From Forficula auricularia (taxonomy: Eukaryota; Arthropoda; Insecta; Dermaptera; Forficulidae): DNA of 64,000 nucleotides. A program made the position numbers and the translations under genes. The notes under the pieces are model-generated. The model made no database searches and had not been told where the DNA came from. It saw only the letters and a program-made list of their open reading frames with translations. Shown one piece after another: positions 34,519 to 44,671 of this stretch. The stretch is taken from assembly GCA_024734495.1 (NCBI GenBank), contig JALMQS010000085.1, positions 744,001-808,000 of the forward strand. Direction: 5' to 3'. The stretch's first letter is position 1, and every line of letters starts with the position of its first letter.

Positions 34519-34562
34519 TATATAGTAACTATATAGTTTGAAACATTGTGCTACTAGGGATG
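34519..34562 (+). mobile_element. Solo end of the short palindromic MITE family
   Basis: Contains GTTTGAAACATTGTGCTACT as in 5380-5402, with only one end present, joined directly to the hAT-related fragment. Confidence 0.55.
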
Positions 34563-35638
34563 CTACGCCAATGCTTGTAAGTATATATACTTACGTCTTT
34601 CTTTTTCTGTAAAATTAGCTAAACCAGCTAAATAAATAAATAAATAAATATCAGATTGTGAAAAATGGTTTCGCGTTATTTTTGTTTTTAATTTCAATAA
34701 ATCAATATTAATTTGAATGTTTATATAGAAAGAAGATCTACTTTGAAATAGGATATTTTATTTTAAAAGAAATTTCAATTTCATTTTTCGAAATAAAAAC
34801 TTTTTTTGGAGTTATGCTTTATAAATGTGAAAATTGAGAGGTGGGCCGATTTTTTTGCTCCCAAGTAGGTATATATATATATTGAATTAAATTTTAATAT
34901 CATTTTCTTTTCAACACCTTTCCCTGAACATTCACCAAGGGTTTATAATGACCTCGGTGTGATCCTTATAATATGAAGCTAGAAAGTCCAAAATCTAATC
35001 AGGTTCTTCGTATCGGAAATACAAATATTTTAGCAACTTTCTACGACTCTTCTTTCTTAAGTTATCGTATGTATCTGAATCCACAAAGACATAAAAAAAA
35101 TCCTGGTTGAAAATTATTTTCTCCACGTTTCAGACATTTCTAAGCCCAATGAGCAAAAAATTGAACATTTTTCCCTAAATTAAATACTAGCGAAGTCTGC
35201 CTGCTGGGCTAATGAATTGAACGAGCGTCATAGATAAAACTCAATGGCCAGTGTGTTTGTGTGTGTGTGTAGGTACTGATTATATCTCAGCTCAGTAAAC
35301 GAGAGAGCAACGAAATTTGAAACTAGGCTATATATTAGCCCGTGACATAATGCTAAACTCTTGGTCAAAATAAAAATAACCCTTAGTAACCTTTTACTTG
35401 AAGGTTGGGGGATATATTTTATTTAATATTCCAAAGGACTTTTTTTTTAAATCGCAGTCATTAACAAATATGACAAGATGTATAGCGTTGTATTTTTTTC
35501 ATCATAGATTAACCGGGTCAAAATTTCGTATTTGAGGGCTGGTTGGTTGGTTTTTAACTTTTTATTATTCAATTTTTTTCTCAAAAACACTTTCTATAAT
35601 TTTTTTTAATCACAGTGCTCCCCAAGTTTGCAATGTGT

Positions 35639-35748
35639 CTAATAAATGGCCGGTCTGATGCAGCTACTGGTAAACAGAGTGAGTGCTTAGACAGATATGA
35701 ACATGATTGTGTCTGGTGATGTTTCCCCCACCCTCTGCTAATATAGAG
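35639..35748 (-). repeat. Dispersed repeat, paired with 49858-49970
   Basis: On the minus strand CATCACCAGACACAATCA and CAGTAGCTGCATCAGACC match the + strand at 49858-49970. Translations in one frame are also similar (HQTQS..S.LS....CLPVA.S), so an old coding repeat or SINE body is possible. Family not recognised. Confidence 0.45.
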
Positions 35749-35975
35749 GTTAAAGAAATAAGAAACAAATTTATTTTCAAAATTAAGATAAATTGAATTC
35801 ACCTACAAGCGTCTCTTCAGATTTTGAACCTATTTTATTGTTATTTATTCACTTTTATTGCGTTACTACATAATATATTATGATGTACCTATGTATGGTG
35901 AAATGTTGTAATCGAGCATTAAAAAACTTTTTTTTTTACTCTTTTATATTAGCTTCACCTGTATGTATATATGTA

Positions 35976-37589
35976 AACTGCTGCGCAAAATTATCGCATC
36001 ACCATTGATTTTACTAAAATATCAAATATTTATCAAATTAAATAACTTTGTATAACAAAATAAAATATCATAATCATCAAAATAATAACAAAATACTCAA
36101 ATAATAAAAATAATTAAAATAAAATATTATCTTTTATTGAAATAAAATCTCTTAAACGAATTGGTTCTCTTAGGTTTATTTTAATCATTGTTTTAAAAAC
36201 AATTTCTCTAGCCCAAACATTTTTCTTTGCATTACCAATCACTTCAAATTTTCATAAAATAATCACATATTGATTTCTAAAATAAAACTAATAAAAATGA
36301 ATCGTAATTACCATTTATCGGAACATGACTCTGTTAGGATCATAACATTATTTGAAGAAGGGTTGAGCCAACGTGAAATTGCAAGACGCCTTCAGATTAA
36401 TCAATCAAGTGTATCCAGAGTTCTTCAAAGGTTTAGAGAGACTGGAAATCATACAAGAAGACCTGGACAAGGCCGCCCAAGAAGTACAAATCAGATGGAT
36501 GACCGATTTATTAAACTTGCTGCTTTAAGAAATCGCTTTTTCACAAGCAGCCAGTTGAGAGGCATGTTGGAAAATGCTCGAAACACCCAAATTTCTGGTT
36601 CCACAGTAAGAAGACGCCTTCATGAAGTTGGAATTAAATCAAGGAAACCAGCAACAGGTCCTCTTTTAACCAGAGCTCATCGAATTTCGAGACTAAGATT
36701 TGCTCAACAACATGCAAATTGGACATTGAATGATTGGAGACGAGTTTTGTTTTCAGATGAATCCAGGTTTGCCCTACACTCACCTGATGAAAGGGAAAGG
36801 GTATGGAGAAGACCAGCAGAGAGATATTCAGAGTGCAACATCTCACCAAGAGTAAGTTTTGGAGGAGGTTCCATTATGGTATGGGGTGCGATAAATTTCG
36901 ATGCCCGTACGGAACTTCATAGAGTAACTGGAAGTTCTCTGAATGCTGAAAGGTACATGAGAGAAATCCTAGAGCAATATGTAATGCCCTTTGCTCCTTT
37001 AATTGGAGAAAGATTTCAGTTTTTACATGATAATGCTCGTCCTCATACTATTCATGCAGTAAAAGAATACCTGAAAGAAGTCGGTATATCTGTTCTGTCA
37101 TTTCCTGCAAGAAGTCCTGACCTCAATCCTATTGAACATTTATGGGACATAATGGGGAGACGCCTAAGAACACGAAGTCAACCTGATTGGACACTTGGAG
37201 AATTGGAAATGGCATCAATTGAGGAATGGGAGAACATCTCCCAAGAAGAAATACAAAATTTAATTCTCTCAATGCCAAACAGAATCCAAGAGGTATTAAG
37301 AGCAAGAGGATGAGTTACAAGATATTGCTAAACTGTTTTTTAGTCAAAACATTTAATAAAATTAGTTAAATTTCATTTTTTAAATTTTCCTCATTTTCAT
37401 CAAATGTAAGTAATTTCAAGTTTTTGGGTTTTTTTTTATTTTTTATTGATTAAAAGATGAAAATATTGTTATTAATATGAGTATTTATCATTTTTTATTA
37501 TTTTTTATCAATTTAATATGAAAGACAATACAAGTTTATTATATTTATTAGTAAAATTAATAGTGATGCGATAATTTTGCGCAGCAGTT
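35976..37589 (+). mobile_element. Complete Tc1-like transposon (1614 bp)
   Basis: Perfect 27-bp terminal inverted repeats (35976-36002 and 37563-37589; the outer bases read AACTGCTGCGCAAAATTATC) are flanked by TA at 35974-35975 and 37590-37591. One intact transposase gene lies between them. Identical ends and an unbroken gene point to a recent insertion, possibly still active. Confidence 0.95.
36297..37313 (+). CDS. Tc1-like transposase, DD34E, apparently intact
   Basis: 338 residues from the ATG at 36297, the first ATG in this frame; the nine in-frame codons upstream lack ATG. It cuts and rejoins DNA at its own inverted repeats in the nucleus. An N-terminal paired-like HTH (residues about 7-50, SQREIARRLQINQSSVSRVL) is followed by a GRPR motif (59-62) and a second HTH (about 65-115). 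The catalytic triad is D154 (FSDES), D245 (HDNARPH) and E280 (PDLNPIEHLWD), with 34 residues between the last two, which defines the Tc1 DD34E group. Length is normal for the family and there are no stops or frameshifts. Codon use is less A/T-extreme than the flanks. Activity is inferred. Confidence 0.95.
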   Translation: MNRNYHLSEHDSVRIITLFEEGLSQREIARRLQINQSSVSRVLQRFRETGNHTRRPGQGRPRSTNQMDDRFIKLAALRNRFFTSSQLRGMLENARNTQISGSTVRRRLHEVGIKSRKPATGPLLTRAHRISRLRFAQQHANWTLNDWRRVLFSDESRFALHSPDERERVWRRPAERYSECNISPRVSFGGGSIMVWGAINFDARTELHRVTGSSLNAERYMREILEQYVMPFAPLIGERFQFLHDNARPHTIHAVKEYLKEVGISVLSFPARSPDLNPIEHLWDIMGRRLRTRSQPDWTLGELEMASIEEWENISQEEIQNLILSMPNRIQEVLRARG

Positions 37590-37787
37590 TATTTATCTAT
37601 CTATCAATGTGACTTTTGTCCTGTTAAATTCCTCTATAAAAATAATTGTTTACTTACTCAATTTAAAAGAAATTATATAAAAATAATAAAAATAAAAACA
37701 TTTCATTCTATTAAATTCCGAAAAATTTTCTATATAAAAATAATTAAAACTAAAAAGTAAAAAAAATAAATCATATTTAAAAAAAAA

Positions 37788-37950
37788 AATACTAAAAAAA
37801 CACGTTTCTAAAAAGTACAAAATAATGTAATAATCAAAAAGTGTGGGACCCTTTGTCGAAATTAATTAAAAGTACATGATTCTGCAGCCCACACCCTTTT
37901 TGATTATTACATTATTTTGTACTTTTTAGAAGCGTGTTTTTTGATTTTTT
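37788..37950. mobile_element. Inverted-repeat MITE (about 160 bp)
   Basis: Arms of about 65 bp share ACTTTTTAGAA(G/A)CGTGTTTTT and AAAGTACAAAATAATGTAAT in opposite orientation around a 35-bp loop. A family-A repeat scrap (AATATCTCAAAAAATGGCT) follows at about 37978. Confidence 0.65.
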
Positions 37951-38076
37951 AAAATATAATTTTTTCCTTTGTAATTTCGAAATATCTCAAAAAATGGCTG
38001 AAACTATAATAATATTTTATTCGCCCTATTAGTTTGTATAAAAAAACCTTGAAACGTGAAAAACTGTTGAGGCCGC

Positions 38077-38592
38077 CAGTAGCGTAGCAAAGGGGGGGGG
38101 GGCATGGGGGCTCTTGCCCGGGCGACACTCTGATAGGGGCGGCAGATTTTAGAAAAAATTATAAAAAGTTTTATAACTTCGAGCTTATGAGCCAATCTTT
38201 AAGATAAAAAAATCATTTTTTTTTTAAGATCAACAATGCTTATTAGATGATTTTGTTCAATGAATAAACTACTTATTTCACAATATTCAGTAATTTCAAT
38301 AATTTTTTTATAATTTTCAACAAATAATAAATATCCTTAAATTTATATTTAAATTCAATATTAAATATCCTTAAAGTAATTATAATATCGTTTAATTATA
38401 ATATCGTTTTGGGATAATAACTGAATAGTGACTACTAAAACATGTTTTACCATTAAATATTTTGTCTAGTTTCTAAAAATTGTAACGTTTGGCGTAAAAT
38501 GAAGTTTTATTGAAAATTCTATGTGTGAATGGGTGAGAGGGCGGCAAATGTGGCATCTGCCCCGGACGGCAGAAACCTACGTTAAGCCACTG
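38077..38592. mobile_element. hAT-type MITE with 8-bp target duplication
   Basis: 516 bp. The ends CAGTAGCGTAGC and (complement) CAGTGGCTTAAC are flanked by GAGGCCGC / GTGGCCGC (38069-38076, 38593-38600; 7 of 8). It has a G-rich head (G10 run near 38091) and GGGCGGC motifs at both ends. Related to 34100-34510. The open frame at 38004-38195 crosses its end and is not a gene. Confidence 0.8.
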
Positions 38593-39241
38593 GTGGCCGC
38601 AGTAATTTGGGCTCAATTCATATAAAGGCGTCAATCAGTATTTCGCACGACGGCGCAAAATAGACTTGGCGCGTCCCTGCCTTTAGGGGATTAATTTAAA
38701 ATATGTCAAACAAAACGAGGCTGTAAAGCAGGGGTGTCCAACTTTTTTGCTTATTGGAAAAAAAAATTGTCTCGGACCGCAGATAAGATAATATACTAAT
38801 TGTACCAATTTTGTTAATCAAAAAGATAGTTAATAATTTACTATAATGATATCAACCAAGGCAAAGAAGCAAACATGGCATAGCACAATAATCTTTGATT
38901 TCTATTTGTTCAGAATTTTTGTTTTAAATCATTAAGCACACAAGCTGTAATTACTAAAATAATAAATATTTTAGAAAAAGGAAATATGAGATAAAGCTTT
39001 GTATTTAGAAAATAAGAACTCTATTATTTTTGAAAGTTTGCAGGTAAAAAATTTATATTTAATGAAAATGGAGTAAAAAATAGAGTGAATATTTTTGCGT
39101 TAATCTTGAAATCTAGTTCCAAATTCAAAATTTAGCACTTTTATTTTTTGAAAACTTTTCAGTAGTTGAGTGGATATTGATGAGGCAGACCAAAAAAGAA
39201 GAAGCAAATTTATACTATCTTTTTATTCATAAACCGACGTT

Positions 39242-39285
39242 TCAGGAAGAAGGAGGGAATAGCCTCCGAAACGTCGGTTTATGAA
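39242..39285 (+). ncRNA. Hammerhead-like motif, altered core
   Basis: CAGGAAGA in place of CUGAAGA, then GGAGG-loop-CCUCC, GAAACGUC and GGUUU. The preceding AAACCGACGTTTC makes the whole block a perfect 13-bp inverted repeat. Confidence 0.45.
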
Positions 39286-39379
39286 TAAAAAGATAGTATA
39301 AATTATCTTCTTTTTTGGATTGCCCCATCAATATCCACTCAATTTCACTTATCAGTCCATCTCCAAAAATTACTTCATC

Positions 39380-39425
39380 AAAATCCTGAAGAAGGAGGGA
39401 ATAGCCTCCTCAACGTCGGTTTATG
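39380..39425 (+). ncRNA. Hammerhead-like motif, second copy
   Basis: AAAUC | CUGAAGA | A | GGAGG-loop-CCUCC | UCAAC | GUC | GGUUU. Stem I is 5 bp with one G-U pair. The GAAA has mutated (UCAA), so activity would be lost. The third copy at 39456-39496 keeps GAAAC but has UUGAAGA. Confidence 0.45.
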
Positions 39426-39643
39426 AATAAAAAGATAGTATAAATCATCTTCTTCTTTTTGAAGAAGGAGGGAATAGCCTCAGAAACGTCGGTTTATGAA
39501 TAAAAATATATTATAAATTATCTTCTTCTTTTTTGGACTGCCTCATCAAAATTACTTCAATCTTTTAGGTAGATTTTCAGATTTTTTTTTAGAGAAAAAA
39601 AATTATCAGGGCGAATTTTATCAGATACATTTTTAATTAATAA

Positions 39644-39882
39644 AGTAAAGGGTGTGTAGTTTCACAGCGAATGAAATAAAACTCAAAGAGGTTTATACAA
39701 TACAAACTCAATATATTTCGGATTATTAGTCCATCATCAGGAGTTTACAGGTTAAAAACTGTTTTTAACCTGTAAATTCCTGATGATGGACTAATAATCC
39801 AAAATATATTGAGTTTGTATTGAATAAACCTCTTTGAGTTTTATTTCATTCACTGTGAAACTACACACCCTTTACTTTATTA
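39644..39882. mobile_element. 239-bp near-perfect palindrome with hammerhead-like cores
   Basis: Arms meet near 39763 (GTTAAAAACTGTTTTTAAC). The ends read AAAGTAAAGGGTGTGTAGTTTC. Arm divergence is only a few bases. Each arm holds one hammerhead-like motif. The right one (39772-39817) has lost G12. Confidence 0.8.
39703..39747 (-). ncRNA. Hammerhead ribozyme-like motif, AUAUAU subtype
   Basis: Minus strand: AAACUC | CUGAUGA | U | GGA-loop-UCC | GAAA | UAUAU | U | GAGUUU. Stem I is six perfect pairs, while stem II is only three. The stem III position holds the self-complementary AUAUAU. The extra base before stem II is U here. Confidence 0.55.
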
Positions 39883-39998
39883 ATTAATAGCATGTTTCAC
39901 CTAAAACCTACATCACTTTCTCTAAGTAAAAAAAGATGCATTTTTCACTAAGTACATATAAATCTCAATGTTTTAATAAAGTTTATGATTTTATGTAG

Positions 39999-40119
39999 GG
40001 CCGCATTCATTGCAGTCCTGGCCCACATGCGTCCAATCCGCTGTAAAGTGAAAGTCGTGTGGTGCACTGGTCAAGATGCTAATAAGAGTGGACCTAAAAA
40101 TGTTGTTTTTATTTTCCAG
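39999..40119 (+). CDS. Candidate 121-nt coding exon, host gene unknown
   Basis: Bounded by ATTTTATGTAG (acceptor, weak pyrimidine tract) and TTCCAG|GTCAGT (strong donor match). Frame: one base, then AAFIAVLAHMRPIRCKVK, then VVWCTGQDANKSGPKN and a hydrophobic end VVFIFQ; the exon closes in phase 0. Mixed G+C, varied wobble bases and absence of low-complexity amino acids make this the most coding-like non-transposon stretch in the window. The frame stays open to 40185, past the donor. I do not recognise the family. Two cysteines (in IRCKVK and VWCTG) could pair in an extracellular domain. A pseudogene or transposon fragment cannot be excluded. Confidence 0.4.
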
Positions 40120-40169
40120 GTCAGTCAATTTATGCTTTTAGCTCGCATTGTTCTTTTATGTATTTGCGA

Positions 40170-40475
40170 TATGAGCAGCCTCTAGAGCCCTTATGTGTCT
40201 GCGGGCCCCTGTCCATTGATGAAGCATGCAGGGGCGAGTGCCTAGGGGGTCGACGGCTGTTTGTGGGGCCAGCTTGCCAGTCCTGGGTTCTAGCCTCGCG
40301 CGGCGCTGCCCCTCTACCCTCCCGCCGGGAGACTTAGGGACCATAGCTGACAGAACTGAAGACAAGTCGTCGTTCGCATTCCCTGGAGAGCGCTCAGGCT
40401 GCATGGTCAACACCCAACAGCTCACACATCCTGAACCCAAGTGCACGTGCGGCAACGCACACGTGTCAGCGTAAT
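40170..40475. other. 300-bp G+C-rich island
   Basis: About 300 bases of clearly GC-rich DNA inside an AT-rich genome, with open frames on both strands (82 codons plus at 40226-40474, 99 codons minus at 40156-40455). Neither shows a known motif. GGGTTCTAGCC near 40287 resembles a polymerase III B box with one change, and GCCTAGGGGGTCGACGG lies upstream, so a SINE is one possibility. A CpG-rich exon or promoter is another. Confidence 0.35.
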
Positions 40476-42078
40476 ACGAGATTTCCGTCTAAACGCCAAA
40501 TAGGTAGGGCTTTATTTTTTTTTTCTCGGTTTTTTGGTTCTTCTCTCTATCTATTCTCTTTCTTTTAATTAACCCATTTTCATTCAAAAAAAAAACCGTC
40601 CACGCGCGCATTCCACAAAACCGGCCCCTCACATCGCCAAATATAGCAAATTGATCTAATCCTTTATTCAGTGCCAACGAAATACAAACAAAACGACGCA
40701 AAAAAAGAAAATATAAGGCAAACAAAAACACCCCCCCCCCCCCCCCCGCACCGGAAATATCTTCCAGCACGTCATTAAGTTATTTATAAAATCTAACCAA
40801 TCGATAAATATACCAATACCCAAGTCCGTTTTTAACTTAAAATGGTCTCATTGCAATTTTCCAATGAATAATTTGGAACGTGAACCCAGGCACGTACTCA
40901 AGAAGGGTGGCTCAGGGTTGCGCATGGGGCCCAGGCCCCTCAAACGCATTTACTCACACGATATATACAAATAAATTCATTCAAATTAATAGACTATATT
41001 TGAAAAAACATTTAACTAAAATTTTAAATAATTATTCTCATTCAAGTCCGTATTTTCTTGTATTAATTCAGATTTCAGAGTACAAATAATGTTTTCTTTA
41101 TTTTTAAATTCACTAATTGTTTGTTCTTTGTATCCTGAAATCTTTAAATATTTAATATGACATTACATTAAAACGAATACTTTTTATATTGTAAAAATAT
41201 ACCTGTTTATGTATATTCATTACACATAAGGGTATGTTTATTCGTATCAAGCAGAGAAAACCCTCATTGATTTATTTTTAAAAATAACAACTCTTCTACT
41301 CACGGCAAGATAATATTTTCAAAACCTCATTTTTTTTTGTTTTGAGTGCAAATATTACAAACCACGTAACCAATAATTACAGAATTTTATAAACACTAGA
41401 AAACGTCGATGGCGTTGGGGTAAAAGGACCAATCTGCATTTTTGCACAAGGGGCAATCTGATTTTACATTCATTCATTGTCTTGTAATTAATCACGTGAT
41501 CAATTAAATTTAAGGATATATAATCAATATAGCTAATATTTACCATTAACCGTTACATAAAAAAAATCAATAAACTTGCAAAAAAATGAATTGGTATCGC
41601 AGATTTCAGTTTTTGAAACATGCTGAAAATTGCAGATTGGCCCTTTTACCATAACACCATCGACGTCTTCTGCTGCCTCTAAATAAGAATTTTGACAATA
41701 ATTACGTTGATTTCAAGTATAATAATATAAGAGCTATAGGAAGTATTTTTGTTTTCTTCTGTAAGATTATTTTCAGTTAAGAAGGTGATTAGATACTTAT
41801 ATTCAAATATTTTTATATTCAATAAACATTATTTTTTTTTTCAAACATGAACTTTGTCCAGTTTTTGAGAATAGTTTTATGAAAACATGATTGACATGAA
41901 GTGATAAGAAATTTGAATTGAAAAGTGAAAACATTTTCAAGGCTCAGTATTTTTAGTGATTTGGCAATTTCTTTTATCAGCAAATGGTTTGAGTTAAAAA
42001 GTTGAAACTTTATAGAGAACTGCGGCTTGATATATACCAAATTTCAACACATAGCTTCAAGCTTTTTATAGTCTCCCA

Positions 42079-42241
42079 CGAGGGGTGAACCGCGATTGGA
42101 ATTAGGTGTACACCGTCTTTGGAATTATTTGGAATTACTTTGGAATTCATCAGATAATCTATTGTCATCCATTGTCTTCTATTTGGAAATGAAAGTGGAA
42201 GTGGAAGGTGGACAAGATTTTAGGTCGCGGTTTACCCCTCC
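42079..42241. mobile_element. Short MITE with perfect 8-bp target duplication, copy 2
   Basis: 163 bp. The ends CGAGGGGTGAACCGCGA and (complement) GGAGGGGTAAACCGCGA are flanked exactly by GTCTCCCA (42071-42078 and 42242-42249). An 8-bp duplication suits the hAT group, although the terminal bases are not the usual CAG. Confidence 0.85.
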
Positions 42242-42773
42242 GTCTCCCATTTTGACAATTTAATGTTTATTTCTCAATTTTCGAAAAAAGCCTAAGATCT
42301 AACCAGCTTTTTATTTTGAAACAACATTCAGTGGAATTCAAATATATAGATAGAAAAAATAATCCTGGAAGATGATTTTTCTCCATGTTTTCTAATCACG
42401 ATAACGAAAAAATAATTTTTTTTTGGTGAGTTGAATTCTCCAGGCCGCCCGTAAGTCAGGCGACCCGTCAGGCAGGCTTGCTTTCCGGGCTCCAGAGTAT
42501 TATGGTTTAACGCGGGATTTACGTAATAATATCAAGGACGTAGCCAGTGGAGGATCTAACCCCAGGGCTAGATCCTTCCCTGTTCCGAACTTTCCGTTAA
42601 GATGAGAGAAAACTTGTTACTACCTAGGTATATCCTATAAAGAATTAAAGAATAATTAATTGACTCTTCTAAAGAACACATTTTACTCAACAAATTACAA
42701 GCCAATCATTTAAGAACTGATTCCAAAATAAGATAATAAATATATAATAGAAGTTTTTTCTTCGGAGAAGGTA

Positions 42774-43024
42774 GATTTATTGCTGAGGATTGGATGGAGG
42801 ATGGTCCAGGAATAAATAAAAATATTATTTCTAATAAAAAGATATTAACTGGAAAATTTTCTTTTTACAGTTTTTTGAAACCGACGTTTCCTTTTTGAAT
42901 CCCGAAGAAGGAGATAAGATCCTCCGAAACGTCGCCGTCGGTTTCAAAAAACTGAAAAAAGAAAACATTCCAATAAATATTACTTTAATTATTCCTGGAC
43001 TGCCATCCTTTCAATCCTCAGTAA
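42774..43024. mobile_element. Foldback element with a hammerhead-like centre
   Basis: Arms share TTACTGAGGATTG-type ends, the CAGTTTTTTGAAACCGACG block and TCCAGGAATAA. The centre reads CCGAAGA (U4 changed to C), A, GGAG...CUCC, GAAACGUC, with GGUUUC a few bases downstream. The core is damaged at one conserved position. Confidence 0.6.
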
Positions 43025-43423
43025 TAAATATATAATTTTTAACCCTCAAAAAAAAAAAAAAAAAACTATTACGGCCTGCTTGCAGGAAATATTATAAGAA
43101 AATCACCAAAGAGGGATGTGAATAGATTTTATGTGCTAGAAAATGTCCATTTTATTAAAACTATATGATTGCAAAGTTTCAGCTATTTAGTTACAATTAA
43201 ACTGATCTTTAGGTCCCTAAATAAAAATACGATTTTTTCTGAATTAATGCATTTTTGAACCTAAAAATTCTCGTGCTAGAAAACCCAAAATTTCATTTAG
43301 AAATACTGATTTAAATCAAAATACTCTCATATATTTATTTTTTTTCTCTTGAGCATGAAGACTTAAACGAATAAATATTCGCTTGTAAAAATAAACAAGT
43401 CTTTACTTTATTAGAAATTTTTA

Positions 43424-43582
43424 AAATAAATCACATTATAAACTGTTTAATATATTTATTAAAAACACTAATAAATATACACGAACTTAAACATTCTTCG
43501 TTTCGAATACTATATTTATGCATATTTATTAGTTTTTTTTTAAATATATTTATTAAACAGTGCATAATGTGGCTTATTTGAA
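43424..43582. mobile_element. Small palindromic MITE
   Basis: Arms share AAATAA(A/G)(T/C)CACATTAT, ACTGTTTAATA and ACTAATAAATAT in inverted order around a 35-bp loop. No coding capacity. Confidence 0.6.
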
Positions 43583-44039
43583 AAAAATTATAATAAACCA
43601 TCAAAGCCGAGGCAGTTTGTTATAACTACTATTGAAAAAAAAACTTTATCCAATTTTATAAAAATTTTTAAAATTGTATAGAAATTATATATTAATTTGA
43701 GTTTCTCTTCATAATTTCCCAAAAAATCATTTAAATTTTATTAGATTTTTTTTTAATTAAGAATTCAATAATGTGTAACAGCAAAAAGTCAAAATTGACT
43801 CTCATATTCCGATGGTAGGTACATTTATTCAACTGTCTTAACTCTTGAAGGTTTGAAGATTATAGGACACGAGGAAATTCAATTAGATAAAATATTATTT
43901 TTAAGTGACGACCCAATTATTCTAAGGAAGGCAGACACAAAGTCAAAAAAAATCATAAATGCAAATAATTTTTCCCCACGTTTCTGATATTTCTAAACTG
44001 ATATAAACGCGAGCAAACTTAAAGGTAGGTATATGATAT

Positions 44040-44420
44040 TATTGGTTTGCTTTTGGCTGCAGTGCCAATGACCTCCCTTAAAGGGATTAGATTAGCCATT
44101 ACGTTCAATATGACGCAACTCGGAGTACAATCCCCATTCATTTCTTGTATAGTGCATCGAAATGTCAGGTATACAGATTGTTTGGTTAGCGATCCTTGGT
44201 TGTTTGGGTTGTTTTCGATTATACCGTTAATCCACTTGCAGCGCCGAGTCCTACTGTTTCTGACTCTATCTATATATATATATGTATGTCATTGAGTGTT
44301 CGTTGAAGGTTGTTTCCTGCATGGGCGAGAGAGGATAGGTACTTTTTCTGTTTATATAAACACGCTCGAGTGCATCTGCATGCTCAACGGTCCACCCTAT
44401 GCAAAACATTCGTCCAGTAT
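44040..44420. other. Mixed-composition patch, possible conserved non-coding DNA
   Basis: About 380 bases of balanced composition, including GGCTGCAGTGCCAATGACC and a TATATAAA at about 44352. Two open frames (82 and 63 codons) show no recognisable domain. It could be a regulatory region or exon. No decisive signal. Confidence 0.25.
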
Positions 44421-44671
44421 TGTTCTAACAGGAAGGAAGTTGAAGGATGTTTATCGAAATGAGTGTTCTAATTTTGTTTTTTTTTAAATAAATTTTATTA
44501 AAATTTTCCTTTTTAACAAAAACAAATGAATTATCAGATTTAAAAAATGTTAGAATCCTACTTGGATAAGCTTTGTGCGAGTGTCATATTTACAGCCGTC
44601 TCAATTCAGTCTTGCTGCTTACATCCCAATGAAATCAATTATGGTTATTTAAATTTGTTTTTAAGTATATA

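Larger units (their letters stand above)
39190..39560. repeat. Cluster of three tandem and one inverted hammerhead-like repeats
   Basis: CGTCGGTTTATGAATAAAAA occurs three times in direct order (about 39272, 39414 and 39487) and once inverted (39222-39240). Each direct copy follows GAAGAAGGAGGGAATAGCCTC. The copies are separated by TCTTCTTCTTTTTTGGA-type spacers. A tandem array of this kind is how hammerhead-processed repeats are often arranged. Confidence 0.7.

Noticed and set aside
36634..36849. 71-codon minus-strand frame
   Set aside because: Shadow of the Tc1 transposase gene.
38730..38790. CAGGGGTGTCCAACTTTTTTG, a hAT-like end
   Set aside because: No matching second end or target duplication found, so the element could not be bounded.
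39190..39560. CRISPR-like repeat array
   Set aside because: Only three diverged units with unequal spacers, in eukaryotic DNA; better explained as hammerhead-like tandem repeats.
44352..44400. TATA box and initiator
   Set aside because: TATATAAA is common by chance here and no transcript or ORF follows.
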